Origin: Planctomycetota bacterium
GTDB taxonomy: Bacteria; Planctomycetota; PUPC01; JACPCR01
Length of the DNA stretch: 64,000 bases
Direction: 5' to 3'
Assembly (NCBI GenBank): GCA_016179685.1
Contig: JACPCR010000076.1
Coordinates: 1-64,000, forward strand
Shown: one piece after another, positions 7,883-17,121 of the stretch
Layout of the letters: each line of letters begins with the position of its first letter
Position numbering within the stretch: position 1 is the first letter of the stretch
Notes under the pieces: generated by a model
The model's input: the letters and a program-made list of their open reading frames with translations, nothing else
Databases searched by the model: none
Told to the model about the DNA's origin: nothing
Made by a program: the position numbers and the translations under genes

Positions 7883-10800
7883 TCATGGAACTTCATACAG
7901 CCTTGCGGCGACCTTGCCCCAGTTGTAGTTGTAGAAAACGCCATCACCGTAATAGCCCGTGTCGCCAAACTTGTCCCCGTAGATGCCGACCCACAGGTTC
8001 TGATAGCCCGGCTCGCCGCTCAGGTCATCCTCGAAGAATCCATCCTGAGCCGCGATTTCCCGTTCTTCGAAGACCACCTGTACGCGGCTTCCGGCGGCCA
8101 GGCCAGGGACGTTGAACCGCACGCGCCGGAGTTGGTCCGGCGGGACGCCGACGGACCCGTCGCACAAGACGGTTTCCTTCCCGCCCTGGACGAGGAGGGT
8201 GCGCTCCCACCAGGCGCGTCCCCCACGGCTGAGGAAGCCGAAGCCGTCGATCACCTTGCCGCCGAGCCCCAGCGTCTGGACGGGCACTTCGAGGCGCGCC
8301 CATTTTCCCGCCGGCGGCAGCGCCCCCAGGGAATGGAACTGCTCGGCGGTAAAGATGAACTTGACCAGATTCTCCTGGTGCGGGTCAGAGCCTTCGGGCC
8401 CGCAGAAGCCGACGGTCCCCCAGAACATCTGGTGCATGTCCTTCGCCAACCACATGCGCACGCCGCTGTCCGTGAATTGCCCGTGATCGAAAGCGCCCCA
8501 GACGGCGTGGTGGCTCCAGTCACCGTTCCCTCGAACCATCAGAACCAGGGAGGAGATGGGAACGCCAGGCGGGATGAAGAGGTACTGGACGATGGTATCG
8601 CCAGGCTGTACGGACCTTGGCTGGCCATCCCTGTAGAAATGGCTGTGGTAATCCTTCAGGAAGTCATGGAATCGACTCCACAGGGCGTCGCCCGAGTGCG
8701 AAGCCGCGCCCTGGTCGCGGATCTCGGTGTTCCACTGCCAGTCGCCGCCAATGACCGGGCCAGCGTTCGTGGCCAGGATGTATGTCCTGCCTTCCCAGGC
8801 ACGCACCAGGTGTTCGACGGCGGGCTCGATCGACACGTCCCTCGGCTTCTCCTTGCCGAAAAGGATGGGCTCGATGAATCGAATCTCGCCGTTCATGCCA
8901 CGAAATAGGGTGCTGTCGCCAGGAATGCCGATGATCGTGTAGCCGGTGTGGCCGCGGACGATCTCCGTCCAATGCTCGAACCGCTGCACTTTCCAGGGCA
9001 TGTCGTTGAAGACGTTCGGATAGGTATTGAGGACGTAACGCTCGCCGCGGGCACGTTTCTTGGCACCCACCTCCTGGGCGAGCTGTGAGGGTTGAAAGTA
9101 GGAGTTGTTCTCGGGAGCGAACAGGTCGTGCTCCAGATAGGCTGGATAAACGACGCCATTGACCGTGGGCGAGTACCACCCGGCAGAAATCCAGAGCGGC
9201 CGGCCGCCAAGGAGCCCCTTGATCTCCCTGGCGTAACGCACGTTGTCGTCGGCGCTGCCGCCCTTCGGAGCGCTTTCCCACTCGATGAAATTGATTCCGA
9301 GAATCCCTGGATGGGTGATATCGGCCTTGACCGTATTCCGGGTCTCATCCTTCATGGGAGGAACCGGCTCGACCATCTGCGTGATGACGTAGAGGCCCAG
9401 GGCATCCCAGGCCGTCTTGAGGTCTTCCGGCGTGTAGCGCCGGCCGACCCCCGTGGTGTTGAATCCGTATTGCCGCCAATTGACAAAAGGCTTGCGGGAG
9501 AATGCGGAGGGACCGAAGTGCTGCGGCATCCGAATGTGCCCGCGATTGAAGAAGGGCTTGCCATTGACGAGGAGGTAATTGTCGGGGCTGATCTCGACCT
9601 TTTGGATGGGCTCGAATTTCTCGTCGTGGACTTCCATGCGGCCGAATCTGGGGCTTCGGCCCTCGAAGAGGACCTGGCCCGCGGCGTCAATGCCCTGCGC
9701 AAGGATGTAGTGGTCTCGGACAGGCTTCGTTTGTGGGTGGATCGGGAGTGCCGCGACGTCGAGGCTGAACTGGCAGAAGTTCGTGCTGTCGCCCTGCCAG
9801 GCCTGGGGCAGCGGGGAAAGGTTGAAGCCGGCGGCCAGCGCCTGAAAGTCCCCGACGTCCCTGCTGAGGACGCGCTGATCGTCACGGGCGCGCCGCACCT
9901 CGAGTCGGAGGGTGCGCGTGCGGTCGAGCCTGGGCCGCGCGATTCCGAGATTCAAGGAGACCGTCTGCTGGGTTTCGTCGGGGGAAAGGTAGCACTTTTC
10001 GACCTCGACAAGGGCGGCCTGACTCCAGGTGCCGAAGGTGAGCAGGGTGTCGCCGACGCCATCTACGGCGACGCGAACCCGGTATTCATGACGCCAGTCT
10101 TCAAGAAGCCGGGTCAAGGTGTAGGGCAGCACGGCAGTCGTTCTTTGTCCAGATCCCAGGTTGAACGCGAACGCGGCAGACTGGTCCGGCTGGCGGGCCG
10201 GGGGCGGCAGGAGGCGGTCCTGACCCGCGGCCCCCATGGCATACCCCGATTTGCGGGGGTCGTCCTCCCGGAATGGGCCCAATAGGGTCATTTGAACGCT
10301 GCCGGCCGCGGCGGCTTGCCCCCTGTTCACCAAGGTGACGGAGACGGCGTTCTCGCCGAAGAGGCGTTCGCCGAGGTCGATGTTCTCGACGGTTAGACCC
10401 GCGGGCTGGGCAGCTATTTCGAATGTCCTGGCGCCTCGAGCCCGCACGGCGTCCGCAGCCGTATCCACCTCGAGGAAGGCAACGTTGTCGATCCACAGGA
10501 CTCCCGCATGGTTCACATTGATCCACTCGTTGATGTCGTCGTGATTCGAGCCGTTGACCCCGCGAACGCCGATGCGGACGCTGCAGGACTTCAAGGCGAT
10601 CGGATCGCCCGCGTAGGAGGCCTCGCCGACGCCGCCGTGCGTGGCTCGCGGGTTGATGGGCCGCGGGATGAACTCGGCCTGGTAGGCGTGCCATCCACCG
10701 GTCGTGCCCGGGGAGGGGGAGTCGAAGAAGACCTCTCTGCCCTGGTCGTCCAATACCTGAATGAGGAGGTTGGCCAGCAAGTAAGCGTTGTAATCGAACC

Positions 10801-11824
10801 GGATGGCCATGCGCTGAGGGCCAGGCTGATTGAGGGCAATCGGCTCGGATTCGACGTATTTCTCATCTCCCGGCGCAACGTTCATCCGGAGGGATCGGCG
10901 TCCGGCGGCGGCGACGAGCGAGTCGAGATGGTTCTCGCCCCTGGGTTCGCCGAGATAGTGATACCAGGAGCGCCAGATGTAGTACCAGTTGGAGCCGACA
11001 TGGCGGAGGGACTTCCGGACGGGCCGCCAGGCGACGGGCCATCCCGACGCGTCCGTCTCTTCGAAGCCCGGGTTGGCGGCAAGGGAATAAGGGGGTGGTA
11101 GGACTGGCCGTTCCAGGGAGACGTCATCGACGAGCACGTCCTTCGATGCCTCGCTGGTCTTGAGGGAGAGCGTAATGGAGATGGCCCCGGCGGGTTTCTC
11201 CAGGCTCTTGAGCGCGATGCCCGCGGCCTCTTGGGCCAGTTCGAGAGCATGCCGCGCCCACTGGGGCGAGCACGAGAAAGTCTTTTCGGCCCGTGTCACC
11301 TCGACGCCAGCAGACGAGGTGAGAATCAGGGAGACTGAAAGCGAGTCGCCGTCCGCCGTACCTCGGGCCCAGAAAGAGAGAGCGAGGGGCGCCGAGGGAA
11401 CGCTGCCGGAGGTATGTACCCCGTAGCCGATTCCGGCCTGGGACAGGGCCTTGCCCGGGAGCACCCTCATCGCGTAGCTGCCCGAGTGCCCGCCGGACAC
11501 GCGCTGGCAGCCTTCGATCACGGCGCGGCCGGACCAGGCCATGTCCTCGCCCTGGACACGAGCCGTCACCCATCCGTCGGGCACTCCGTCGGCCTGGCCG
11601 AAGGTGACGCGGGCCTGGACTGGGCAACTCATGACTTCGCCTCGCGGGTTGTCCCAGTCGAGCTCGAAGCCGCCGTTTGAAACGAGGTTGAAGCCGCTGG
11701 CGGGTCTGACCTCCTGGGCCAGGGCGGTGGAGAGGATCACTGGGCCGCGCCCGATGAGCACGACGCCGAGGAGAAAAGAAAACGCGGCAAGGACCTTCAA
11801 GCATTTCATTTGAACATGATCCAT
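7883..11824 (-). CDS. Large secreted multidomain protein with CBM-like and glycosidase-like barrel domains
   Basis: 1313 residues. A signal peptide is evident (KCLKVLAAFSFLLGVVLIG, ending near ALAQ). Two jelly-roll modules resembling carbohydrate-binding domains follow (SNGGFELDW at about residue 50; NPGFEET and onward at about 250-450). A beta-rich middle comes next, then a barrel-like segment starting at LLVNGKPFFNRGHIRMP, the pattern that opens the GH2/GH5-type barrel, with HPGILGINFIEWES where the acid/base region would be. The C-terminus is beta-rich. No exact GH family can be assigned; it may be a new one. Met6 (11809) is an alternative start. The stretch coding for MKCLKVLAAF is nearly repeated at 14200-14227. 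Confidence 0.75.
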   Translation of the reverse strand: MDHVQMKCLKVLAAFSFLLGVVLIGRGPVILSTALAQEVRPASGFNLVSNGGFELDWDNPRGEVMSCPVQARVTFGQADGVPDGWVTARVQGEDMAWSGRAVIEGCQRVSGGHSGSYAMRVLPGKALSQAGIGYGVHTSGSVPSAPLALSFWARGTADGDSLSVSLILTSSAGVEVTRAEKTFSCSPQWARHALELAQEAAGIALKSLEKPAGAISITLSLKTSEASKDVLVDDVSLERPVLPPPYSLAANPGFEETDASGWPVAWRPVRKSLRHVGSNWYYIWRSWYHYLGEPRGENHLDSLVAAAGRRSLRMNVAPGDEKYVESEPIALNQPGPQRMAIRFDYNAYLLANLLIQVLDDQGREVFFDSPSPGTTGGWHAYQAEFIPRPINPRATHGGVGEASYAGDPIALKSCSVRIGVRGVNGSNHDDINEWINVNHAGVLWIDNVAFLEVDTAADAVRARGARTFEIAAQPAGLTVENIDLGERLFGENAVSVTLVNRGQAAAAGSVQMTLLGPFREDDPRKSGYAMGAAGQDRLLPPPARQPDQSAAFAFNLGSGQRTTAVLPYTLTRLLEDWRHEYRVRVAVDGVGDTLLTFGTWSQAALVEVEKCYLSPDETQQTVSLNLGIARPRLDRTRTLRLEVRRARDDQRVLSRDVGDFQALAAGFNLSPLPQAWQGDSTNFCQFSLDVAALPIHPQTKPVRDHYILAQGIDAAGQVLFEGRSPRFGRMEVHDEKFEPIQKVEISPDNYLLVNGKPFFNRGHIRMPQHFGPSAFSRKPFVNWRQYGFNTTGVGRRYTPEDLKTAWDALGLYVITQMVEPVPPMKDETRNTVKADITHPGILGINFIEWESAPKGGSADDNVRYAREIKGLLGGRPLWISAGWYSPTVNGVVYPAYLEHDLFAPENNSYFQPSQLAQEVGAKKRARGERYVLNTYPNVFNDMPWKVQRFEHWTEIVRGHTGYTIIGIPGDSTLFRGMNGEIRFIEPILFGKEKPRDVSIEPAVEHLVRAWEGRTYILATNAGPVIGGDWQWNTEIRDQGAASHSGDALWSRFHDFLKDYHSHFYRDGQPRSVQPGDTIVQYLFIPPGVPISSLVLMVRGNGDWSHHAVWGAFDHGQFTDSGVRMWLAKDMHQMFWGTVGFCGPEGSDPHQENLVKFIFTAEQFHSLGALPPAGKWARLEVPVQTLGLGGKVIDGFGFLSRGGRAWWERTLLVQGGKETVLCDGSVGVPPDQLRRVRFNVPGLAAGSRVQVVFEEREIAAQDGFFEDDLSGEPGYQNLWVGIYGDKFGDTGYYGDGVFYNYNWGKVAARLYEVP
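11781..11802. repeat. 22 bp repeat, left copy flanking the LxDxxGxDxY gene
   Basis: AACGCGGCAAGGACCTTCAA and the following GC recur at 14200-14221 with a single change (A to C), in the same orientation. This left copy lies within the signal-peptide codons of the 1313-residue gene. The pair brackets the plus-strand gene at 12017-14197. Confidence 0.7.
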
Positions 11825-12016
11825 CTTACGCTCTCGTCCTCAAAACACAAACGAGGCCCGACCTCGGGGCCACCCGCTCGAATGGAAGCTGAGAAGCGCC
11901 CAGGCTGCCCCGCCAAGAAGGATGGGTCTCACGGAAAACTCCGGACACTTTTGGAATCCTTTGAACTTGTTATGCTTATATTTTTGCACAGAAAACTGAA
12001 ATTTTGAAACCGTTCT

Positions 12017-14197
12017 ATGAAACAATTGATCTGGCCTATGGCTTTCGCCGTCGGACTGGGGCTCACTCGGGCGAGGTCCGAAGAAACGACCCGGCCGTCC
12101 GATCGCCTCGCCGAGGCGTTGAAGAGTGTGGGGCTGGACAAGGCCGATCTGGGCTTCCGCCCGAAGGGCTATTGGTCCCGATTCCCTGACCCTCAGCGAA
12201 TGCCTTACAAGATGCATTTTTTCGATTCCCTGTACGCGGAGCCGCTCCGAGTCTACGATTTCACCCTCGTCCTGGCTCAGGCGGTCCGCGACTGTCTTTC
12301 GGTTGAAAGACTTGAGAAAGAGCCGGATTCGCTCTTCAAGCTGTGCTTCTTTCTCGGCATCGAACACAAGGTCGGCGGCTTCCGTGGCTACAGCGCAAAT
12401 CTGGACCCCGTGCCGGCGGGCGATGCTCCGCTGCTTTCCGCGGTCCGGCGCGCTTATGAGGTCACGGGAAGCCAGATGCGGACCGTGGTCTTTGGCAAGA
12501 AGGCGGACTGGCCGGACCCGGAGGCGGACCTGAAGAAGCAGATGGAAGGAGTGGATACGGAGATGGAAAAACTCCTCGCCTCTCTGCTGCTGAACGTGGT
12601 GGACGCGTACGCCTGGCGCAAGATTGCGCTTCGCAACGCTCATCCGGAAAGGTTGCGTGCCGTCTTCGCCATGCGTGACTTTCACGGGCATTCGACGGAT
12701 GGTCAGAGCTATCCCTTTCAGGTGGATGATGCGGCCCGAGACCTCGATGAGCAATCGCTTTACTACGCGGCGCAAAAGACGGTTCAGGCCGCTCAGGACG
12801 CCGCGGGTGGGCTCAAAGCGCTTGTCCTCAAGAATCCGGATAAATATAAGAAGCTTTCGATCAATGTCCTCACACCACTGGGGAGGATCGTGGCCGCTGG
12901 AACGGGAAACGAGACGCATTCCAGTGGCGACTGTGCGGTGCTGGTGGACCTCGGCGGCGATGATACCTTCATCGGGGCCACAGGTGCGACCTCCTCCCTC
13001 GACGTGCCCATCTCCATCGCCATCGACCTCTCCGGCAACGATGTCTACCGGTGCGACGACGAGCGCCAGATTTCGCAGGGCGCGGCTATCTTCGGGGCCG
13101 GAGTCTTGATCGACCTTGCCGGCAATGACACTTACCAGGCGAAGAGAGGCGCGCAGGGATACGGCCTTTTTGGCCTGGGAATGCTCGTGGACTACCAGGG
13201 CGATGACCAGTACATCCTCGAATACTCCGGTCAAGGAGCGGGCTACTTCGGCATCGGTCTGAATCTGGATGGAGAGGGGAGTGACACCTATTCCCTTTAT
13301 GGCGACGGACAAGGTTTCGGCGGGCCTGGCGGTGTCGGCGTGCTGGCAAACCAGACGGGGAACGACACTTATACGGCGGAGCCGCTCGCGGAAAAGGCGG
13401 GCCGGCCCGATTACCATTCGCAAATGAAGATCGCGGTGAGCCAGGCCCAGGGATGTGGAGCAGGCAGCCGCGCCGACGGCTCCCACGGCCATGCGTGGGC
13501 CGGCGGACTCGGCGTCCTCATCGATATCCAGGGCAACGACAGATACGAATCCGGCAATTGGTCGATAGGGACCGGTTACTGGTTTGGGACCGGCATCCTT
13601 TATGACGGCTCGGGCGACGATATGTATCGGAGCGTCTACTTTACCCAGGCCTCGGGCGCTCACTTCTCGATCGGCGTCATCATCGACGAGGGCGGCAAGG
13701 ACCAGCACATCCTTTATGAAACGGGCGGAGCGGGCATCGCCTTCGGCTGGGATTTCACCGTCGCGCTCCTCATCGACAAGGGAGGCGATGACCTTTATGC
13801 GGCCCGGATGATCAGCATCGGCTGCGCCCAGATTCGTTCCAACGCCCTCCTCATCGACCTCGGCGGCAATGACACCTATGGCCTCCCGCCCGGCGCGGAA
13901 GGGATGGGGTCGGCCACTTTCCTGGACTCCTATGCCAAGCCTTCTTATTCCTACGGGCCCTACAGCCTCTATGGCAACTCCATCGGCCTGCTCCTCGACG
14001 TCGGAGGCAAAGACCAGTATCTCGAGGAGGATTTCACCACCGCGGCGAAGAAGCCCTCGGCCTTGGCCGCGGATAACAAAATCTGGTTCAAGCCTCCGAA
14101 GGAATCGCCCAACTTCGGCTATCGCAGTTTCGGAATCGGCTTGGACGTCGAGACCGGCACGGTCCCGGATTTCTTCCTGCTGGAAAACCGGCGTTGA
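12017..14197 (+). CDS. Secreted protein with a repeated LxDxxGxDxY motif (predicted beta-helix)
   Basis: 726 residues with an N-terminal signal-like stretch (KQLIWPMAFAVGLGL). Residues about 40-300 are helical. From about residue 310 the motif LxDxxGxDxY recurs at least ten times with a 25-35 residue spacing: LVDLGGDDTF, AIDLSGNDVY, LIDLAGNDTY, LVDYQGDDQY, LNLDGEGSDTY, LIDIQGNDRY, LYDGSGDDMY, LIDKGGDDLY, LIDLGGNDTY and LLDVGGKDQY, with gly-rich turns (GQGAGYFGIG) between. The regularity points to a right-handed parallel beta-helix with possible calcium sites, as in RTX-like repeats, but this is not the canonical GGxGxDxUx nonapeptide. No enzymatic motif is seen. It is the only plus-strand gene between 2315 and 34347 and sits between minus-strand glycan genes. 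A long open frame on the opposite strand is a codon-bias shadow. Confidence 0.85.
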   Translation: MKQLIWPMAFAVGLGLTRARSEETTRPSDRLAEALKSVGLDKADLGFRPKGYWSRFPDPQRMPYKMHFFDSLYAEPLRVYDFTLVLAQAVRDCLSVERLEKEPDSLFKLCFFLGIEHKVGGFRGYSANLDPVPAGDAPLLSAVRRAYEVTGSQMRTVVFGKKADWPDPEADLKKQMEGVDTEMEKLLASLLLNVVDAYAWRKIALRNAHPERLRAVFAMRDFHGHSTDGQSYPFQVDDAARDLDEQSLYYAAQKTVQAAQDAAGGLKALVLKNPDKYKKLSINVLTPLGRIVAAGTGNETHSSGDCAVLVDLGGDDTFIGATGATSSLDVPISIAIDLSGNDVYRCDDERQISQGAAIFGAGVLIDLAGNDTYQAKRGAQGYGLFGLGMLVDYQGDDQYILEYSGQGAGYFGIGLNLDGEGSDTYSLYGDGQGFGGPGGVGVLANQTGNDTYTAEPLAEKAGRPDYHSQMKIAVSQAQGCGAGSRADGSHGHAWAGGLGVLIDIQGNDRYESGNWSIGTGYWFGTGILYDGSGDDMYRSVYFTQASGAHFSIGVIIDEGGKDQHILYETGGAGIAFGWDFTVALLIDKGGDDLYAARMISIGCAQIRSNALLIDLGGNDTYGLPPGAEGMGSATFLDSYAKPSYSYGPYSLYGNSIGLLLDVGGKDQYLEEDFTTAAKKPSALAADNKIWFKPPKESPNFGYRSFGIGLDVETGTVPDFFLLENRR

Positions 14198-14199
14198 GA

Positions 14200-14221
14200 A
14201 CGCGGCAAGGCCCTTCAAGCT
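14200..14221. repeat. 22 bp repeat, right copy
   Basis: The right copy starts 3 bases after the stop of the repeat-protein gene. On the minus strand it follows an ATG that overlaps the stop of the GH89-like gene as ATGA, and reads as codons for MRSLKGLAAFS, close to the MKCLKVLAAFS start of the 1313-residue gene. Confidence 0.65.
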
Positions 14222-14223
14222 CC

Positions 14224-16893
14224 TCATGGGGTCACTTTTCTTGCCTCAGGCGGGCGGATGTCGAAATTGAAAAACACCGGCCCACGGCCTCGAACCGCGA
14301 GGGCTGAGATACGGTGTCGGCCTGGCAAGCTCCCTGGGGTATATTCCCCCCGGGCAATGCCGTCGAGGTCCGTCGTGAAAGCCACCGAGGTGAGTTGCCC
14401 GGCCCCGCGGAGAATCTCCATCGTGCCCATGAACCCGCCAATCCCGTTGCCGTCCTTGTCGCAGAGTTTGACCGCGAGAGGGACAGGCAACTTCTGTCCG
14501 GCCAGGCCTCGCTGGTTATTACCGCTGAGTATTCCGAGGTGGTCCGGCGGGCCGACCTTCACCGCAACGTCCGAGGGACGCAGCTTGACGTCTGGATTGG
14601 ACTGGAGCGCCGCGTAGGCCTCCGTGACGGCGTGCCACATGGGTCCATCGTAGGGCTGCGCCTGGCGCTTCGGATAGCCTTCCGTATCCCAGGCCAGCTC
14701 GATCGGCCGATAGAGCTTGTCCAGTTCCTCTTTCCCGGGCTTTTCACCCTTCCGCATCTTTTCCCGGGTCAACTGGAGAAAGGCCTGAACCCGGGGACGC
14801 CAGTAGAAGCGAAGAACTTCATAAAAGTCGCGGCTTCCATAATCGATGATGGTCGGGTAGGACGTGGCAAAACTGAGGTTCTTCCGCAGGGTTTCCCTCA
14901 TGGCCGCGAGCCGGGGATTCCTTCGATGCCGGGCCAGGGAACGTGCCAGGTCCTCCACGCGGCAGCTCGGTCGACTGGACAGAACACCTTCGACCTGGGA
15001 AAGGATGAAAAGCATCGCGCTGGCGTGCCGATCGAAGCGGCGCTCGTCCCTGGCAGCGAAGGCCTCATCGAGCGCCAGGAAGTGGGCGTTGAAGAGCTCG
15101 GTGGCATACTGGCGGAAAGCGTCCACAAGGTCGTTGCCAAAGCACTCTTGATCGCGGAGGCTGGCCGCAACAGGCAGCACGGCATCGAAGAACTTTTCGA
15201 GGCGTCTAGCGGTTTGGACCGACCAGCTCATGGGCATGAAGCGGATGGGGTAGTTGGGAAGCGGTTGCATGTGGGGGTACATCCGATGCTGGTACATGGC
15301 GCTGGAGGTGACCCAATCGGTGTACACCACGTCCGCCAGAGTCCGGAGCGCCTTCCCGCCGCGCGTAGCGTTCTGTGCTCCGTATCGTCTAAGGGCAACA
15401 TCGGCGAGATGCTTGGAATAGTCGATTCGGCCTGGCTGCCACGCCAGGCGGGTGATGAAGTCGTAATAATGCACGTTGTAGCGGAGGACTTCCGTGGCGA
15501 TGCCGATGCCGCAGCAGTTAGCCGCCTTCCGGTCGCCGGCCAGGCGTTGGACGGTCTCGATGCTCTTGGGGATATTGCCGTGGAGATAGTCGTCGCCTCC
15601 GAACTCGTTGAGGAAGGCCAAAGCGAAGGGCAGCCCTCGGTAATAATTGACCCGCTCCCCTTCACAGATTGGTCTGGGGGTCCACTCGATCCCTTGGCAC
15701 CAGGCGATGGCCTTTTCGGGAGGGTTCACGTTCCTGAGGAAGCCCTGGATCACTTTCTTCGACCATGCACAGGTGTAATTGAACACCCAGCCCCAGTCGT
15801 TGAAGACCCAGATGCCTTCCGGGTCCGCCGCCTGGATTCCGGCCATGACCCCGAGCGGCAGGGAGATCATGATGGCGTTTCGTTCCTCGGGACTCGTGTT
15901 GAAGCTCGATTCGCTGTAGGGATCGCTGCCGGTGTAGAGGTGCCAGGTCCCGTAGATTTCCGTCCAGCAGCGAACATAGGTCTCCACCAGCTTCCGGTAG
16001 AGGGGATCAGTGGGGAAAAGGTTCGGTGACAAGGTGGGCTCCGTCGCATCCCCCTGGGGACAAAACCATCCCTGCCGGAAGTAGCGGCTTTGAGGGTGGG
16101 CCCGCTCGAATTCCACGGTCACCCCGGTAGTGGGGATGGGTGTGATGGCATCCATGTCCAGCGTTCGCAGGTAATCGAAGATGCGCCGGGCAAATCGCAT
16201 CGCTTCCAGGTCTTTCTCGGGGATCGGCCGCTGGCCCAGTCCCATCCGTTCCTCGACGATTTTCCCCACCATGGCCATGCCGATGTTGGGGATGATCGCG
16301 TTGAACTTGTTTTTCATGAGCCAGTCGATCTCGGTCTTCCACTCTTCAAAACCCCACAGGCTTCCGAAAGAATAGCCCGCTGCGCATCCGCCATCGAAGG
16401 AGAAGCGGAGCCGAAAGCGGGGGCGTTCGGAGATGTCGATTTTGGGCAGTCGGATGCTGTTCATCCTGGGCACATGGTCGCCGTCCCAGAAGAATCCGAC
16501 GTGCAGGAATTTTTCCAGGAGCTGATAAACGGCATAGAGCGTGCCACGGTCCCGGGACCCGCCCAGGACGAGGTCACGGTCAAGCGTCTTGATGATGAAA
16601 CCGTCCGTGCCGGGCCAGGTGTTGGTCAAGCGCACTGCCCCCCGACGGACATGTTCCTGAATCCTGTGGTGGGTTTCAGGTCTGCCGATGAGAATGAGCG
16701 CGTGTCCGGTGGGGATGGGCTGACCGCCTTCCCTGGCGATGGGCAGCCGGACTCCGCTCATCTGCTCCACGTAGCGCGACAGTTCCCCAGCCGCATGCTT
16801 CTCGGTGGCCGTCGCCTTTTGGCCGAGGAGGAGGATGCTGTGAGGTTTACCCTCGTGTACGACCGTGAAGGAGGGCAGCTTGTCTTTCTTCAT
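14224..16893 (-). CDS. GH89-like alpha-N-acetylglucosaminidase, paralogue A, with C-terminal Ig-like domain
   Basis: 889 residues. The N-terminal 130 residues match the alpha/beta fold found before GH67/GH20/GH89 barrels (ATEKHAAGELSRYVEQMSG). The barrel starts near residue 170 with YSFGSLWGFEEWKTEIDW, comparable to the YSxxWWxWxRWExEIDW pattern of NAGLU enzymes; YGTWHLYTGSDPYSE and FLNEFGGDDYLHG correspond to the substrate-site segments (FGGN in NAGLU). The last 110 residues form an invasin/Big1-like Ig domain (KVGPPDHLGILSGN to GRHRISALAV). No signal peptide is visible, so export is uncertain. A paralogue lies at 23365-26013. GH89 enzymes remove terminal alpha-GlcNAc, for example from heparan-type glycans; the exact activity here is inferred. 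Confidence 0.72.
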   Translation of the reverse strand: MKKDKLPSFTVVHEGKPHSILLLGQKATATEKHAAGELSRYVEQMSGVRLPIAREGGQPIPTGHALILIGRPETHHRIQEHVRRGAVRLTNTWPGTDGFIIKTLDRDLVLGGSRDRGTLYAVYQLLEKFLHVGFFWDGDHVPRMNSIRLPKIDISERPRFRLRFSFDGGCAAGYSFGSLWGFEEWKTEIDWLMKNKFNAIIPNIGMAMVGKIVEERMGLGQRPIPEKDLEAMRFARRIFDYLRTLDMDAITPIPTTGVTVEFERAHPQSRYFRQGWFCPQGDATEPTLSPNLFPTDPLYRKLVETYVRCWTEIYGTWHLYTGSDPYSESSFNTSPEERNAIMISLPLGVMAGIQAADPEGIWVFNDWGWVFNYTCAWSKKVIQGFLRNVNPPEKAIAWCQGIEWTPRPICEGERVNYYRGLPFALAFLNEFGGDDYLHGNIPKSIETVQRLAGDRKAANCCGIGIATEVLRYNVHYYDFITRLAWQPGRIDYSKHLADVALRRYGAQNATRGGKALRTLADVVYTDWVTSSAMYQHRMYPHMQPLPNYPIRFMPMSWSVQTARRLEKFFDAVLPVAASLRDQECFGNDLVDAFRQYATELFNAHFLALDEAFAARDERRFDRHASAMLFILSQVEGVLSSRPSCRVEDLARSLARHRRNPRLAAMRETLRKNLSFATSYPTIIDYGSRDFYEVLRFYWRPRVQAFLQLTREKMRKGEKPGKEELDKLYRPIELAWDTEGYPKRQAQPYDGPMWHAVTEAYAALQSNPDVKLRPSDVAVKVGPPDHLGILSGNNQRGLAGQKLPVPLAVKLCDKDGNGIGGFMGTMEILRGAGQLTSVAFTTDLDGIARGEYTPGSLPGRHRISALAVRGRGPVFFNFDIRPPEARKVTP

Positions 16894-17121
16894 TGGGACC
16901 TCTTAAGCGGGCTATCGCCCGCAACACAAGTTGGAGTAACGGCTTTAGCCGTTGTCGGAACAACACCACGCTTAAATCCCTCCCAAACTTGTCCTCCCAA
17001 TGGGACAGGTCCGGGAGGCGTGAATTCAACATCTCCGCCGGGTGCCCGCGCTAGCGGGCGCGGCAAAGTTACAGCCTTAGACTCTAAACTACGCCCCAAT
17101 AATGAAGTCGTTACGCATGAC
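16894..17121. repeat. Intergenic cluster of REP-like hairpins
   Basis: Three short perfect hairpins occur between the TPR gene end and the GH89-like start: GCGGGC-TATC-GCCCGC (16907-16922), AACGGCT-TT-AGCCGTT (16938-16953) and GCCCGC-GCTA-GCGGGC (17044-17059). The motif ACAGCCTTAGACTCTAAA (17071-17088) follows and matches the first 18 bases of the window with one change. This mosaic looks like REP-type repeats rather than a gene. GAGG 6 bases before the ATG at 16893 is the ribosome site for the GH89-like gene. Confidence 0.6.

Noticed and set aside
11840-14227. 795-codon open frame opposite the LxDxxGxDxY gene
   Set aside because: Its sequence is Arg/Val/Asp-rich without domain pattern, and the plus strand shows a regular repeat and a signal peptide. 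Only the first 11 codons, resembling a signal-peptide start, were kept as a repeat.
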